A DNA stretch of 41,709 nt from Acidobacteriota bacterium (GTDB lineage: Bacteria > Acidobacteriota > Terriglobia > Terriglobales > Acidobacteriaceae), in the NCBI GenBank assembly GCA_003224855.1, contig QHZY01000046.1, positions 1 through 41,709 on the forward strand. Reading direction: 5' to 3'. A program made the translations under genes and the position numbers. Under the pieces are notes generated by a model. That model saw only the letters and a program-made list of their open reading frames with translations, was not told the origin of the DNA and ran no database searches. Below, one piece after another: positions 17,251 to 28,436 of this stretch. Numbering within the stretch: the first letter of the stretch is position 1; each line of letters begins with the position of its first letter.

Positions 17251-18234
17251 CTAGGCGGCGAGTCTTGATTTTATGACGCGCAGTTCGGCCTTAGGTGCGA
17301 TTGTGGCCAGAGCGGCTTCGGTTACATCCCGCTGGCTGATGACAGCGCCTTCCATTTCTGCAAGAACCACTTTCGTAATTCCCGAGTAATCCCCGCCTGC
17401 GATGATCAGAGCTGCGAGTGCGGTCTGCAACGGCGGCAGGCTGGGATTGAATGCTGCGTTCTCGATGTAGCAGCCGCGAAAGATGCGGTCGCGCGCGCTT
17501 ACCGCTACGCCCGAGTGTGACTTGGTGTAAGGCGCATAGGATTTACGGGCTGCGCTGAGAGCAGCCGAGATCAGATCGTCTGATTGCGTTTTTGTAAGAA
17601 CCAGGTTGCTCTCGCGAACCGGGAATGCACCATCAGAAAACCCGAGGTCTTTCGGTCCGAAAGATTGCGGCAACAGCGCCGATAAGTTCACCGCAGGCGA
17701 ACCTTCGATCAGAATCCGAATATCAGAGCCGGGCGTAAGCTCGTTCATAAACTGTCGGCAGTGGCCGCAGGGCGCGGCTGTCACGGCGACCGCACTAATG
17801 CCAGTGTCGCCGTGCATGTATGCGTTTGAGATGGCCGACTGCTCTCCATGCACTGAGAAGTTCAGGGAATGTCCTGCCAGTTCAAGATTGGCGCCGAGAT
17901 ATAGACCGCCATCTCTGCCCTGGGCGACGGTTCCCACCAGGTACTTCGAAATTGGCGGGCGAGAGTAGGTCCGAGCCAGCGGCAACAAGGCGAGCATGAG
18001 AGCGTCGATATCAGTAGGTCCGGACGCCAGCAGCGCGCGAACATCTGTTGCCGGAATTTGCCCGCTGAAGCCGGGCTGACGAATCACCCGTAATAACCGT
18101 TCGCGCGATTCTGTGCTGAGTTTTGGCAGCAGCTGGGCGAAATTGGTTTCGCTTTCTTTTCCCGACAACATGTGAGTAGCAAGTAAGCCGAGACTTGCTG
18201 ACCCGAGCATTGTAATGGCGTTTCGTCGATTCAT
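17251..18234 (-). CDS. cdd: Cytidine deaminase (two-domain type) with apparent Tat/Sec export signal
   Basis: The 327-residue protein has the zinc site of cytidine deaminases: H129-G-E131 in FSVHGEQSAISNA and P155-C156-G-H-C159 in AAPCGHCRQFMNE. A second, degenerate deaminase fold (about 215-315, with SHSGVAVSARDRIFRGCYIENAAFNPSLPP) gives the E. coli-type layout. Family members are cytosolic and deaminate cytidine and deoxycytidine to uridines. This one carries about 30 extra N-terminal residues, RRNAITMLGSASLGLLATHM, with an arginine pair and a hydrophobic stretch that look like a Tat-type signal or anchor. No typical AxA cleavage site is obvious. It is convergent with the permease (9 bases apart). 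A TAAAAT box lies 10 bases before the ATG. Confidence 0.9.
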   Translation of the reverse strand: MNRRNAITMLGSASLGLLATHMLSGKESETNFAQLLPKLSTESRERLLRVIRQPGFSGQIPATDVRALLASGPTDIDALMLALLPLARTYSRPPISKYLVGTVAQGRDGGLYLGANLELAGHSLNFSVHGEQSAISNAYMHGDTGISAVAVTAAPCGHCRQFMNELTPGSDIRILIEGSPAVNLSALLPQSFGPKDLGFSDGAFPVRESNLVLTKTQSDDLISAALSAARKSYAPYTKSHSGVAVSARDRIFRGCYIENAAFNPSLPPLQTALAALIIAGGDYSGITKVVLAEMEGAVISQRDVTEAALATIAPKAELRVIKSRLAA

Positions 18235-18244
18235 CGTGGGTGGA

Positions 18245-18250
18245 ATTTTA
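18245..18250 (-). promoter_or_regulatory. -10 box TAAAAT of the cytidine deaminase gene (candidate leaderless promoter)
   Basis: On the minus strand TAAAAT ends exactly 10 bases before the ATG, and no Shine-Dalgarno is present in those bases. Confidence 0.45.
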
Positions 18251-18401
18251 CGCCTATATTGTGCAGCTCAGGAGACCTAGGTTGTTGCGCTTAGGAAGCT
18301 AAAGACGCCTTTTCGAATTTTTACATCCCAGTACCGATGGTATTTGCCGGATAGGCACGTTCTACTGGGGAGGCGTTGCTAATTTAACGGGAGCGAAAAC
18401 A

Positions 18402-18863
18402 ATGCAAGGGAATATGCAATCAAAACTGAGGGAGCTGAAGATCGACAGGAACACTATTCCGGACGCGTTCCGGAAATCGCCAAAGTTGATCTCCCCTGGC
18501 GTGCACCGCTGGCTGGATGTGGCCGTTACCGCATACTTTACGGTTCTGGGTACGGCATGTGCGCTTAAGGGCAAAAGTGGGGCGGCCACATCTGCATTCG
18601 TAAATGCTGGCATGGTGGCTGGGCTCACACTGTTTACTGACTACGAAGGGACAGGCAGAAAACCCGTAAGCTTTAAGCTCCACGGAACTCTGGATGCCGT
18701 GCAGGCGGCTACAGCAGCTCTGGGTCCGGTGCTGCACGGATTCGCAGACGAGCCGGAATCCAAATGGTTTTATGCTCAAGCTCTGAATGAAGTCGGGGTG
18801 ATTGCCACAACCGACTGGGACCAGGTCATGAGAGGCCGCAGGAGCTTAGGTCGGGCAGCCTGA
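18402..18863 (+). CDS. Small membrane protein of unknown function
   Basis: I do not recognise this 153-residue protein. GGGAG (18389-18393) lies 8 bases before the ATG, so it is a real gene. After a charged N-terminal region (1-33) it has hydrophobic stretches LDVAVTAYFTVLGTACAL, TSAFVNAGMVAGLTLF and AVQAATAALGPVLHGF, separated by short polar loops (DYEGTGRKPVSF). The C-terminus, EVGVIATTDWDQVMRGRRSL, is basic. The pattern suggests three or four membrane helices, perhaps an SPW-repeat-like fold, but this is a topology impression only. It is followed 9 bases later by the AlkB-like gene and may be co-transcribed with it. Confidence 0.75.
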   Translation: MQGNMQSKLRELKIDRNTIPDAFRKSPKLISPGVHRWLDVAVTAYFTVLGTACALKGKSGAATSAFVNAGMVAGLTLFTDYEGTGRKPVSFKLHGTLDAVQAATAALGPVLHGFADEPESKWFYAQALNEVGVIATTDWDQVMRGRRSLGRAA

Positions 18864-18872
18864 TCAGAGTTG

Positions 18873-19436
18873 ATGATTACCAAAGCAGGGCGTCCTGTCG
18901 ATCTGCCGAAAGGCTTCGAATATCGGCAGGATTTTTTGTCGCCAGAAGAAGAACAGGACCTGCTCACCAAGGTTGCCGGGCTCGACTTTCAGCCTTTTGA
19001 ATTCCAGGGGTATATTGCCAAGCGGCGGATTGTTGAATACGGCTATGAGTACGACTTCAGTTCGCGGCGGACAAGTGCAGCCCCGGCAATTCCGGAATTC
19101 CTTAATCCAATTAGGGTGCGAGCGGCAGAATGGGCAGCTGTACGCTCAAACGAAATTGTTGAAGCAGTGATAACCGAGTACATGCCCGGATCGCCGATTG
19201 GCTGGCATCGGGACGTACCTCAGTTTGAGGCAATCATTGGTATTTCGCTCGGCAGCGCCTCGCGAATGCGCTTCAAACCCTACAAGTCGGAAGGGAAGAT
19301 CATCTCAGTTGTTCTCGATCCCCGGTCAGCTTATATGCTACGGGGTATTGCCAGGTGGAATTTTCAGCACAGCATTCCTACGGTCAAAAGGCTAAGGTAT
19401 TCCATTACGTTCAGGACACTAAGAACAAAGAAGTAG
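18873..19436 (+). CDS. AlkB-family 2-oxoglutarate/Fe(II) dioxygenase
   Basis: The ATG at 18873 is preferred to the TTG three bases earlier. The 187-residue protein has the iron ligands H112-R-D114 (PIGWHRDVPQFEAIIGISLG) and H166 (WNFQHSIPTV). The 2-oxoglutarate-binding signature RxNxTxR reads R175-Y-S-I-T-F-R181, with serine in the third position. VEYGYEYDFSSRR resembles the nucleotide-recognition lid of AlkB-like proteins, although substrate lids vary. AlkB enzymes remove alkyl groups from DNA or RNA bases by oxidation. The gene faces ligA tail to tail with only 10 bases between stops. The family call is secure; DNA versus RNA or protein as substrate is open. Confidence 0.9.
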   Translation: MITKAGRPVDLPKGFEYRQDFLSPEEEQDLLTKVAGLDFQPFEFQGYIAKRRIVEYGYEYDFSSRRTSAAPAIPEFLNPIRVRAAEWAAVRSNEIVEAVITEYMPGSPIGWHRDVPQFEAIIGISLGSASRMRFKPYKSEGKIISVVLDPRSAYMLRGIARWNFQHSIPTVKRLRYSITFRTLRTKK

Positions 19437-19446
19437 GAGCCGGGCA

Positions 19447-21498
<2,052 letters not shown>

Positions 21499-21580
21499 TC
21501 ATTCTGAAGGTGTGCGCTAGAATCCCAAAACGGAGTACGGACGCACTCAGTTATCTGGCACAAGCCTGATCTACCGCTGG

Positions 21581-21946
21581 TCAGTTTCTGCATGACCACG
21601 AACGTATCGTGGTTCGGGTTTCGAATTCAACCGGTTCACGTACCAGAATGTACGGCTCATAGCGCCATTGACTCACCGCATTTATTGCGGCTTGCACGAG
21701 CTGCGGGTCGCCGGCGACCGGGACAATATCTTTGACTCTTCCACCCTTGGCCACCAGCAACTTGAGCTTCACCACCGCGTTCGCGCAGAGGCTACAAGCA
21801 CCGTCGGGACACACCGGCTGAATGCGGGAAGTGATTCGGTGATTTCCCGAACCCTCGGATAAATGAAGAAGATGCGGGCTCTCTCTTTGCGGCAAGTCAC
21901 CAAACGCAACCGAAACAAGAAGAATGAAAGCGAAAACAAATTTCAC
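21581..21946 (-). CDS. Exported stand-alone TonB C-terminal-domain protein
   Basis: The GTG at 21946 is preferred to an earlier GTG (21967): GAGG lies 5 bases upstream of it and it begins directly with the signal peptide MKFVFAFILLVSVAFG. The 121-residue product ends in the TonB C-terminal fold: VKLKLLVAKGGRVKDIVPVA, AAINAVSQWRYEPYI, then a final strand EFETRTTI. It has no membrane anchor or proline-rich spacer, so it cannot be a classical energy transducer by itself. A cysteine group, C46-x4-C51-x2-C54 plus C119, sits at the start of the domain and is unusual. It lies 20 bases behind the AsmA-family gene on the same strand and is likely independent of ligA. Confidence 0.8.
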   Translation of the reverse strand: MKFVFAFILLVSVAFGDLPQRESPHLLHLSEGSGNHRITSRIQPVCPDGACSLCANAVVKLKLLVAKGGRVKDIVPVAGDPQLVQAAINAVSQWRYEPYILVREPVEFETRTTIRSWSCRN

Positions 21947-21987
21947 AGGCACCTCAAATCGTTTCACCTTCCGAGGTAGCAGCTGTT

Positions 21988-23721
21988 CTATTGCTTCTTC
22001 TTCTTTTTTCCGAACAGGCCGCTCAATGCATCAATAGCCTGGTTCGCCCCCGGGTTGTTGGACTGAGGCAGCCGCCCTTTAAGCTGATTCCCAAGCTGGT
22101 TGCTCAGTTGGCTTCCGACGATCCCCTTAACATCGGGAACAAATTGCGGATTGGAAGTTGTCCCCTGCACGAAGAAGGGGATACTTGCGCCGTTCCCGCT
22201 CATGCCGGCCAGTTGCGACAGGCCGCTCACGGCACTGCCGGCGACATTGGCCGTGAGGTGATAATTCAGCGCGCCGGCCGGGGAAATGTTGCCGCTTCCT
22301 GTGACTGTCCCCAGAGCAGGGATATTCAGATTTACATTGTTAGTGGAAATTCCTTCTGGCCCGACGCGCGCATCGGTGCTGAGATTTTTGATGGAAGTGT
22401 CGTTTCCGGTCTTTGCGCCGGAGAGCGCGCTCACCGCTGAGAGCTTTGATCCCAGATCGAAACCGGCCAGTTTGGTGTCAGCAAGCTTCAACGGGCCAGT
22501 AATGACCGGGTTATCAGCCGGGCCGTTGATGCTCAGAGCAGTCGAAAGAGTTCCGCCCTGCAGAGACGAACCCTGCGGAAGAACTACACCTAACGCAGGC
22601 AGCATGGCCTGCAGTTCATTCACCGACATGTTGGGAGCGTCGAGCTTCATGTTCAGAATAGGCTTGGGTCCGTGCACATCGTAAGCTCCGGTTAAATGCG
22701 CGAGTGCTTGCCCAAGTGCGACATCGCCCTGAGTTAATAAACCGGTCTGCTTATCCAGATTGAAGTCTGTTGCGTACTTGATCTGCACCGGGCGCGCAGC
22801 TGGCGAGCCTTTAGGCGAAAGCTTCAATTTGTCAGCATTAACGGTTCCGCTGGATTTTGCGATGTGACCGTTAGATTGGAGGGTCGCGTCAACGTTCGTG
22901 ATTCCGGCAATTCCGCTAGAGGGTTCCACAAAGCCTGAGGCTGCAAGGTTCAGCTGGTTAATTTTCAGTTTGGCTTGCACCGGCGAAGCCGCAGCATCAT
23001 CAGGATCGATTGGGCCAGCGGTACCGTCCAGTTTAAGGTCGCCGCCTCCCGGCAAGTTACAAGTGAGCGTAAAGGGAAATTGTGAATCCATCGAGAAGTT
23101 CGTAACCGTGACATTGACTTTGTCGTAGACGCGCGGCTTCGCGCTTGAATTCGCGTCGCCCACCGATACGCGCCCGTCGGTAACGTTCAGTTTCGCCACG
23201 GAAAGATTCTGTTCGAGTGGTTCACCGGCCTTGGGTCCTGAACTTGGCGCTTGCGCAGGTTTCCTCGCCGCTTCCGGCGCTTTTGCTGGCGGAGCTTCGG
23301 GCGAGGTCTGCTGCGCGCCTGGGGCATGCGCATTTTTGCCCAGGCTGGAGAAGTTCCATTTGCCGGACGAATTCTTAATCAATGAAATCTGTGGCTGATC
23401 GAGCGTGAGATTTGTGACATGCACTTGCTTGGAGAAGATCAGCGGCATCATCTCGACTCCGACCTTCAGGGCCTTCGCCTGAATGAATGGAGCTTTGCTG
23501 AATGCCGGGTCGTCTGCGATGGAAAGATTTTCAGCCGCGACGTTGCCCGATAGTATGGACAAGCTCAAATTGCCCACCTTCACCTCGCGGCCGAGGGCCT
23601 TGGAGAGGTCAGACTCAATCCGGGGCCGGAAAGCGTTCACGTTGATGAGGAAGGGAAGAGCAATTAGAACGACAATGACGAGAACGATTACCACTCCCAC
23701 GATCTTCAATGCGCGTTTCAT
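21988..23721 (-). CDS. AsmA-family inner-membrane-anchored envelope protein
   Basis: The ATG at 23721 (GGAGG 5 bases upstream) replaces a much longer open frame; the upstream 63 residues have no signal or domain. The 577-residue protein has an N-terminal membrane anchor (about 7-27, KIVGVVIVLVIVVLIALPFL). The AsmA N-terminal motif NVNAFRPRIESDLSKALGRE and long beta-repeat regions typical of AsmA/TamB-like lipid-bridge proteins follow. A proline/alanine-rich linker (about 150-180) divides the body. The C-terminus has a glycine/asparagine-rich segment and a lysine tail (GLFGKKKKKQ). AsmA-like proteins span the periplasm and influence outer-membrane lipid homeostasis. The TonB-C gene follows closely. 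Confidence 0.88.
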   Translation of the reverse strand: MKRALKIVGVVIVLVIVVLIALPFLINVNAFRPRIESDLSKALGREVKVGNLSLSILSGNVAAENLSIADDPAFSKAPFIQAKALKVGVEMMPLIFSKQVHVTNLTLDQPQISLIKNSSGKWNFSSLGKNAHAPGAQQTSPEAPPAKAPEAARKPAQAPSSGPKAGEPLEQNLSVAKLNVTDGRVSVGDANSSAKPRVYDKVNVTVTNFSMDSQFPFTLTCNLPGGGDLKLDGTAGPIDPDDAAASPVQAKLKINQLNLAASGFVEPSSGIAGITNVDATLQSNGHIAKSSGTVNADKLKLSPKGSPAARPVQIKYATDFNLDKQTGLLTQGDVALGQALAHLTGAYDVHGPKPILNMKLDAPNMSVNELQAMLPALGVVLPQGSSLQGGTLSTALSINGPADNPVITGPLKLADTKLAGFDLGSKLSAVSALSGAKTGNDTSIKNLSTDARVGPEGISTNNVNLNIPALGTVTGSGNISPAGALNYHLTANVAGSAVSGLSQLAGMSGNGASIPFFVQGTTSNPQFVPDVKGIVGSQLSNQLGNQLKGRLPQSNNPGANQAIDALSGLFGKKKKKQ

Positions 23722-23945
23722 GGAAACCTCCGTTGCGAACGCTGAAGTTTGGATGGCGCTATGGGGTTGTGTGATAGCTCGAAATTGCAGGGCCCCGAAC
23801 CTACTTACAAAGAAAGAAGTTGCATGGATGCAAGCGTTTGGCCGCTTGACAGTGCCTGTACTCTCTGCTGTAGTGTCGGCCAGCGAACGCTGATTTCCAG
23901 CGCCAGCCATGCTACCAGATTATGCGCGGGAAAAGTGCCGGTTTG

Positions 23946-24992
23946 ATGGTTACGATTCGGGATGTCGCCAAGGAAAGTGGGTTCTCCTCGACCACAGTTT
24001 CGATCGTTCTGAATAATGCCCCGTTAGCCCGCTACATTCCCTCCGCCACCAAGAAAAAAATCGAAAAGGCGGCCAATAAGCTCGGCTACCGGCCCAATCT
24101 TTTTGCGCGCTCGCTACGCAGCAAACGCAGCCATACGGTTGGGGTAATGGTTTTCGATATGACCGATCCTTTCTGCACGCTGGTGCTGCGCGGCATTGAA
24201 AATGCCTTGTACCAGGCTTCGTACCTGCCAATCCTTACCGACGTGCAGAACGAGCGCAGCCGGTTTGAACGTTACCTGGAAATGCTTCTGGACCGCCGAG
24301 TCGAAGCGTTGATCGTTCTGGCGAACTGGCTGTTTGTTGATATTGACGTGCTGGCGGATGTCGAGAAGAGCAGCGTTCCGACAATGATGATTGGCAGGGA
24401 ACTGCAGACCGACAGCGTGAGTTCAGTAATTGTCGACAACGAACTCGGCGCCCATGCCGCGCTTGAACATCTTTACGTGCTTGGGCACCGGCGGATTGCC
24501 TTCATCCGTGGCCCTAAGACACTGGCCGACAGCGCCCCGCGCTGGCGTGGCATACGATTATTCGCCAAAAACGCAGGTCTCGAACTGGATAACGATCTGA
24601 TCCTTGATTTACCGGAGTCGCGCGACCCGATCTCGAGCTTCGAGGCCGGTCGCAAATTAACCGAGGACCTGCTGAAGAAAGGTTCTTCATTCACCGCGCT
24701 GATGGCATTCGATGATATGACGGCGTTCGGGGCCATCCGGGCGCTGGCCAAGGCCGGGCGCCGTGTGCCGGAGCATTGCTCCGTCATCGGCTTTGATGAC
24801 GTGGCCGTCAGCGCGCTTTACACTCCGCCGCTGACAACCATCCATCAGCCCATGGAGGAAATGGGAACCATGGCGGCTGGCATCGTGGTTGACGCAATCA
24901 ATGGCGTCATCGAGAAGCGCAGTTCGGGCGCCGTGCATCGAAAACTGGCTCCAGAACTGGTCGTGCGGGAGTCGACCCGTACCTTGTCGTAA
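23946..24992 (+). CDS. LacI-family transcriptional regulator
   Basis: Starting at the ATG 23946 (an ATG at 23922 would add eight residues), the 348-residue protein begins with the LacI helix-turn-helix: VTIRDVAKESGFSSTTVSIV, hinge helix near NKLGYRPNLFARSLRSKRS. The periplasmic-binding-like effector domain follows (HTVGVMVFDMTDPF, DNELGAHAALEHLYVLGHRR, FDDMTAFGAIRAL, GFDDVAVSALYTPPLTT). Its ligand is probably a sugar or nucleoside. It is transcribed towards the TonB receptor gene, whose promoter region has a 20-base palindrome of LacI-operator shape. It is therefore the obvious candidate to control that gene. The 224-base gap to the divergent AsmA gene shows nothing else I can name. Confidence 0.92.
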   Translation: MVTIRDVAKESGFSSTTVSIVLNNAPLARYIPSATKKKIEKAANKLGYRPNLFARSLRSKRSHTVGVMVFDMTDPFCTLVLRGIENALYQASYLPILTDVQNERSRFERYLEMLLDRRVEALIVLANWLFVDIDVLADVEKSSVPTMMIGRELQTDSVSSVIVDNELGAHAALEHLYVLGHRRIAFIRGPKTLADSAPRWRGIRLFAKNAGLELDNDLILDLPESRDPISSFEAGRKLTEDLLKKGSSFTALMAFDDMTAFGAIRALAKAGRRVPEHCSVIGFDDVAVSALYTPPLTTIHQPMEEMGTMAAGIVVDAINGVIEKRSSGAVHRKLAPELVVRESTRTLS

Positions 24993-25014
24993 ACGGCCGG
25001 AAGGGATTTTTTTC

Positions 25015-25044
25015 TTGACAGTTGCGATTCGATTACCGCAATAT
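25015..25044 (+). promoter_or_regulatory. Candidate promoter of the TonB receptor gene
   Basis: A perfect -35 box TTGACA (25015-25020) is followed by imperfect -10 candidates CGCAAT (16-base spacer) or CAATAT (18-base spacer, 25039-25044). Either would place the start site just before or at the palindrome at 25055. Confidence 0.45.
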
Positions 25045-25054
25045 TCCGGTTATT

Positions 25055-25074
25055 GATACGTTTTAATACGTATC
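25055..25074. promoter_or_regulatory. 20-bp palindromic operator, probable LacI-family site
   Basis: GATACGT (25055-25061) and ACGTATC (25068-25074) form a perfect inverted repeat around TTTAAT. The size, symmetry and central position just downstream of the TTGACA promoter fit a LacI-family operator. The regulator encoded immediately upstream is the natural candidate. The assignment is inference; the palindrome is observed. Confidence 0.7.
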
Positions 25075-25172
25075 CCTCAGCAGCTCATCGATGGCCAGCC
25101 GCGGCTTTCGGGTTAAACGTGAGGCGTGACATCGGCAATTCCGCGAATTCTTTCCCGGTCCGGAGGAAATCC

Positions 25173-28100
25173 ATGCGCACAGGTATTCGCATTGGCGTCG
25201 TAGCCCTGGTGGTTCTAGCTTGTCTTCTGCCACTCCCGGCACAAAAAGTTACCAGCACAATCCGCGGGACAGTCACCGACCCGTCGGGCGCTGCAATTGC
25301 GGGCGCGGAGGTGACGGTCAGAAACCAGAGCACGAACCTCACCCGCGCCGCGAGGACGAACTCCTCCGGCGAGTACGTTGTTACCGACCTTGAACCTGGA
25401 AAGTACGAAGTGCGCGTGAAGCAGCAGAGCTTCAAGGAATCGGTGACACAAAACATCGAGCTGTTTGTTTCCAGTACCGCCGTAATCGATGCTGCACTGC
25501 AAGTGGGGAGTGCCAGCGAGCAGGTAACGGTGGAAGCGAATCCGGTTCAGGTGGAAACGTCAACCGGAGCGGTCGGAAACGTGGTTGAAGGAAATGAAGT
25601 TCGCGAGTTGCCGCTCAACGGTCGGAGCTTTGTTCAGCTCACGCAATTGATGCCAGGCGTTTCGCCGCAAGCTTCATTCGATCCCAAGAACAAAGGGTTG
25701 CTTGCGGGAGTGGATTTCTCGGTGAACGGGAACAACACCACTGGCAATATTTTTATGGTCGATGGCGTTAACAATAACGATATCGGTTCCAACCGAACGA
25801 TTCTGGTTTACCCCTCGATCGATGCAATTCAAGAGTTCAAGATTCTCCGCAACAGCTATGGTCCCGAGTATGGTCAGGCCATGGGCGCGATCATCAATCT
25901 AGAACAGCGCGTTCAGCAAATGTGCCAACGCCAGCAGAGAAGCAGGGAGACTTCTCGCAACTCCGTGTCGCAAACGACGGCACGCCTTGCGAGAATGCAC
26001 CTACGGTCGGTGCCAATACACTCACCGGTGTGCCGGCCGGACAGACTTCCGCTGCCGGTGCATTGCTGGTACAGCTTTTTCCTGATCCTAATCTTCCAGC
26101 CTCGCAGGTTCTCCCCGGCAACTGCTTCAACTGGTCCACATCGTTAACTGCACCAATCTACTGGCGTGAGGAGAACATTCGTGTCGATTACAAGCCCACA
26201 GCGACTTGGAGCGTGATGGGCAGGTACACGCATGATGCGTGGTCGCAGCCATTCCCAAGTACGCTGGGATTTTGGGGCGATGACAAATATCCATCTGTGG
26301 AAACCAGCTGGATCCAGCCAGGATGGCAGGCCACGATCAAATTAACCAAGTTATTTGGAAGCACCTCCGTGAATGACTTTCAGGTTTCCTATGCGGGCAA
26401 CCGAATCACAGCTACCCGCGCCGGAACAAATCCAGGATTAAATAATCAGATCACAGCCGCTCTGCCGCCTGACTATCCAATTTCGGATAAGACATCAGGC
26501 AAAGACCTGGGATACCCGGTGTTTTGGGGGGGGTTAGGCAACGGTGCAGATTCAGATGATCTATGGACTCAGGCACCCTGGCACAACAATGAGCAGCTGT
26601 TTATCTACAAAGATGATTTCTCGAAGGTGATGGGCAATCACACCTTCAAGCTCGGCGTGCTGTTCAGCAACAATCAGAAGAATGAATTGGTGAATGGGTC
26701 TTCCGAGGAGGCGCCCAACTTTGGGGGGCTCTCATCCGGCAGCATTGATAGCACTAATGGAGTGTTCAACGCGTTGTGGAACCAAGTCTCGTGGAATGCT
26801 TCTGAGCTGCAGACTAATCCCTTCGGACAGCAAAGATGGCATGACGTGGAGTTCTACTACGGAGATAGTTGGAAAATTCGACGTAACCTCACCTTCGAGT
26901 ACGGGGTCCGCTGGTCATTTTTGCGACAGCCATACGTTGCAAATGACAGGATCTCAAGCTTCGAGCCCTTCGCTTACGATCCGAGTTGGGCAATTTTATC
27001 AGCGCGAGCGTCTGAGTAACGGGCTCTCGATGGCCAACAATTCACCGTTCTCTCTGACAGCACCGAGCATTGATCGCACCCTCGATGTGCCGGTGCCGCC
27101 GGGGCAAGGCACAGGCGCGCCGAATTTCGGTGTCGATCCAAGCAACCAAATTCCTAACACTTGGCAGTGGAACCTGACAGTCGAAAGAGAGGTGTTCCGG
27201 GATTCGAAACTGGAGCTTGCTTACGTCGGCAATAGAGGAATCCATCTTCTCAGATACACCGATGCCAATTTCGTTAATCCCCCGAGTTCATGGCTGGAGT
27301 ATTCCACTAATTCAACCCTGCTGGCCAACCTGATCGCCAGTGGCGAAGACCCGGCAACGGCTGCGGCCGATGCTGGAAGCGCCAACAACGGACTACGGCC
27401 CTTCGGCCGTACACCGGCATGTGACCCCCTGTCCGATCCCGGCTGCGGAAACTTCGGTCAGATTGATTTTGCCGAATGGAAAGGCAGCTCCAACTATCAC
27501 GCTCTTCAGGCGTTGTACCGGGTTCGCATCAAGTCACTGGATGCGCAGTTCGCGTACACCTACTCTAAGTCTCTTTCTGACACGTCCCTGACGAGTAGCG
27601 GAACGACCGCGAATAGCACTGTGCTTTTGAACCCGATCAATCCCAGACTAAATTATGGGCCGAGCTTTATTAACCGGCCGCACATATTCGTGGGCAACAT
27701 TGATTATCTGCTGCCGACCTTTACGGGGCGAAACGCATTGATACGCCACGGCTTGGGAGGGTGGGAAGTGGCTAGCATTCTGGGTTATTCAAGTGGAACT
27801 TCGATGACCGTCTTCGGAAGTGGGGACATCACGGGAGCTCCTGGTGGCCTGACGGGAACTGGCGCTAGGATCGACGCCTCGCGGCCGAACCGGGTTCCAG
27901 GCCAGCCCTGTCGGGCTCCTTCGGGCTCTCCCAAGTTTCAATGGCTGAATCCGGCGGCGTGGACCATTAACGACTATCAGTTGGGTTCATTCCCAACAGC
28001 TAGCGTTGGAGAATGTTCCGGACCTGGCCTTGCCAACACAGATTTCTCAGTTCACAAGAATTTCAAAGTTGGAGAGAAGGTTACACTGCAATTCCGCATG

Positions 28101-28373
28101 GAGTTCTTTAACGTCTTCAACAAAGTTCAGTTCAAAGGCTTCTCAGAAGACATTACTGGGATACATAACGACATCGTAGGCAGTGGCTTTGCATGCACGA
28201 GCCTGGCAGCGACCGATCCAGATACGCAGAGTCAGTTTAATTCACTATGCCCTCACGGTGTAACGAACCGAGTGGCGTGGAATTTTGCGAATAACGGGCA
28301 GACTAACTTTGGTCAAGCTGCCGCCGACAAAGGGCCGCGCGAGATTCAGTACTCATTGAAAATCGAGTTCTGA
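25173..28373 (+). pseudogene. Oar-like TonB-dependent receptor gene with two frame-breaking junctions
   Basis: GGAGG (25162-25166) and a signal peptide (MRTGIRIGVVALVVLACLL) mark the start. Segment 1 (25173 to about 25898) encodes a carboxypeptidase-regulatory-like domain (GTVTDPSGAAIAGAEVTVRN) and the plug (ELPLNGRSFVQLTQLMPGV, NNDIGSNR), then stops making sense after MGAIIN. Segment 2 (about 25898-26985), in another frame, resumes with RTARSANVPTPAEKQGDFSQ and barrel strands. Segment 3 (about 26985-28373), back in the first frame, resumes with GQFYQRERL and runs to the terminal SLKIEF. Expected conserved stretches are absent at both junctions: the VVTKSGTNxFHG-type plug end and a barrel segment before the GQFYQRE motif. 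Internal sequence has therefore been lost twice. It sits behind a LacI operator and ahead of a terminator. A sequencing or assembly cause is possible. Confidence 0.85.
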
Positions 28374-28393
28374 GGTAGTCTGTTCTGCGATTG

Positions 28394-28419
28394 AGGCCGG
28401 AGCGATCCGGCCTTTTTTT
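28394..28419. terminator. Bidirectionally placed Rho-independent terminator
   Basis: AGGCCGGA (28394-28401) pairs perfectly with TCCGGCCT (28406-28413) across a GCGA tetraloop and runs into seven Ts. It lies between the ends of the receptor gene and the convergent oxidoreductase gene. The T-run serves the plus strand. Confidence 0.93.
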
Positions 28420-28436
28420 CTTGCAGTCCGCAACAG

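Noticed and set aside
25898-26990. Programmed frameshifting in the broken receptor gene
   Set aside because: There is no slippery sequence at either junction, and conserved residues are missing, which frameshifting cannot restore.
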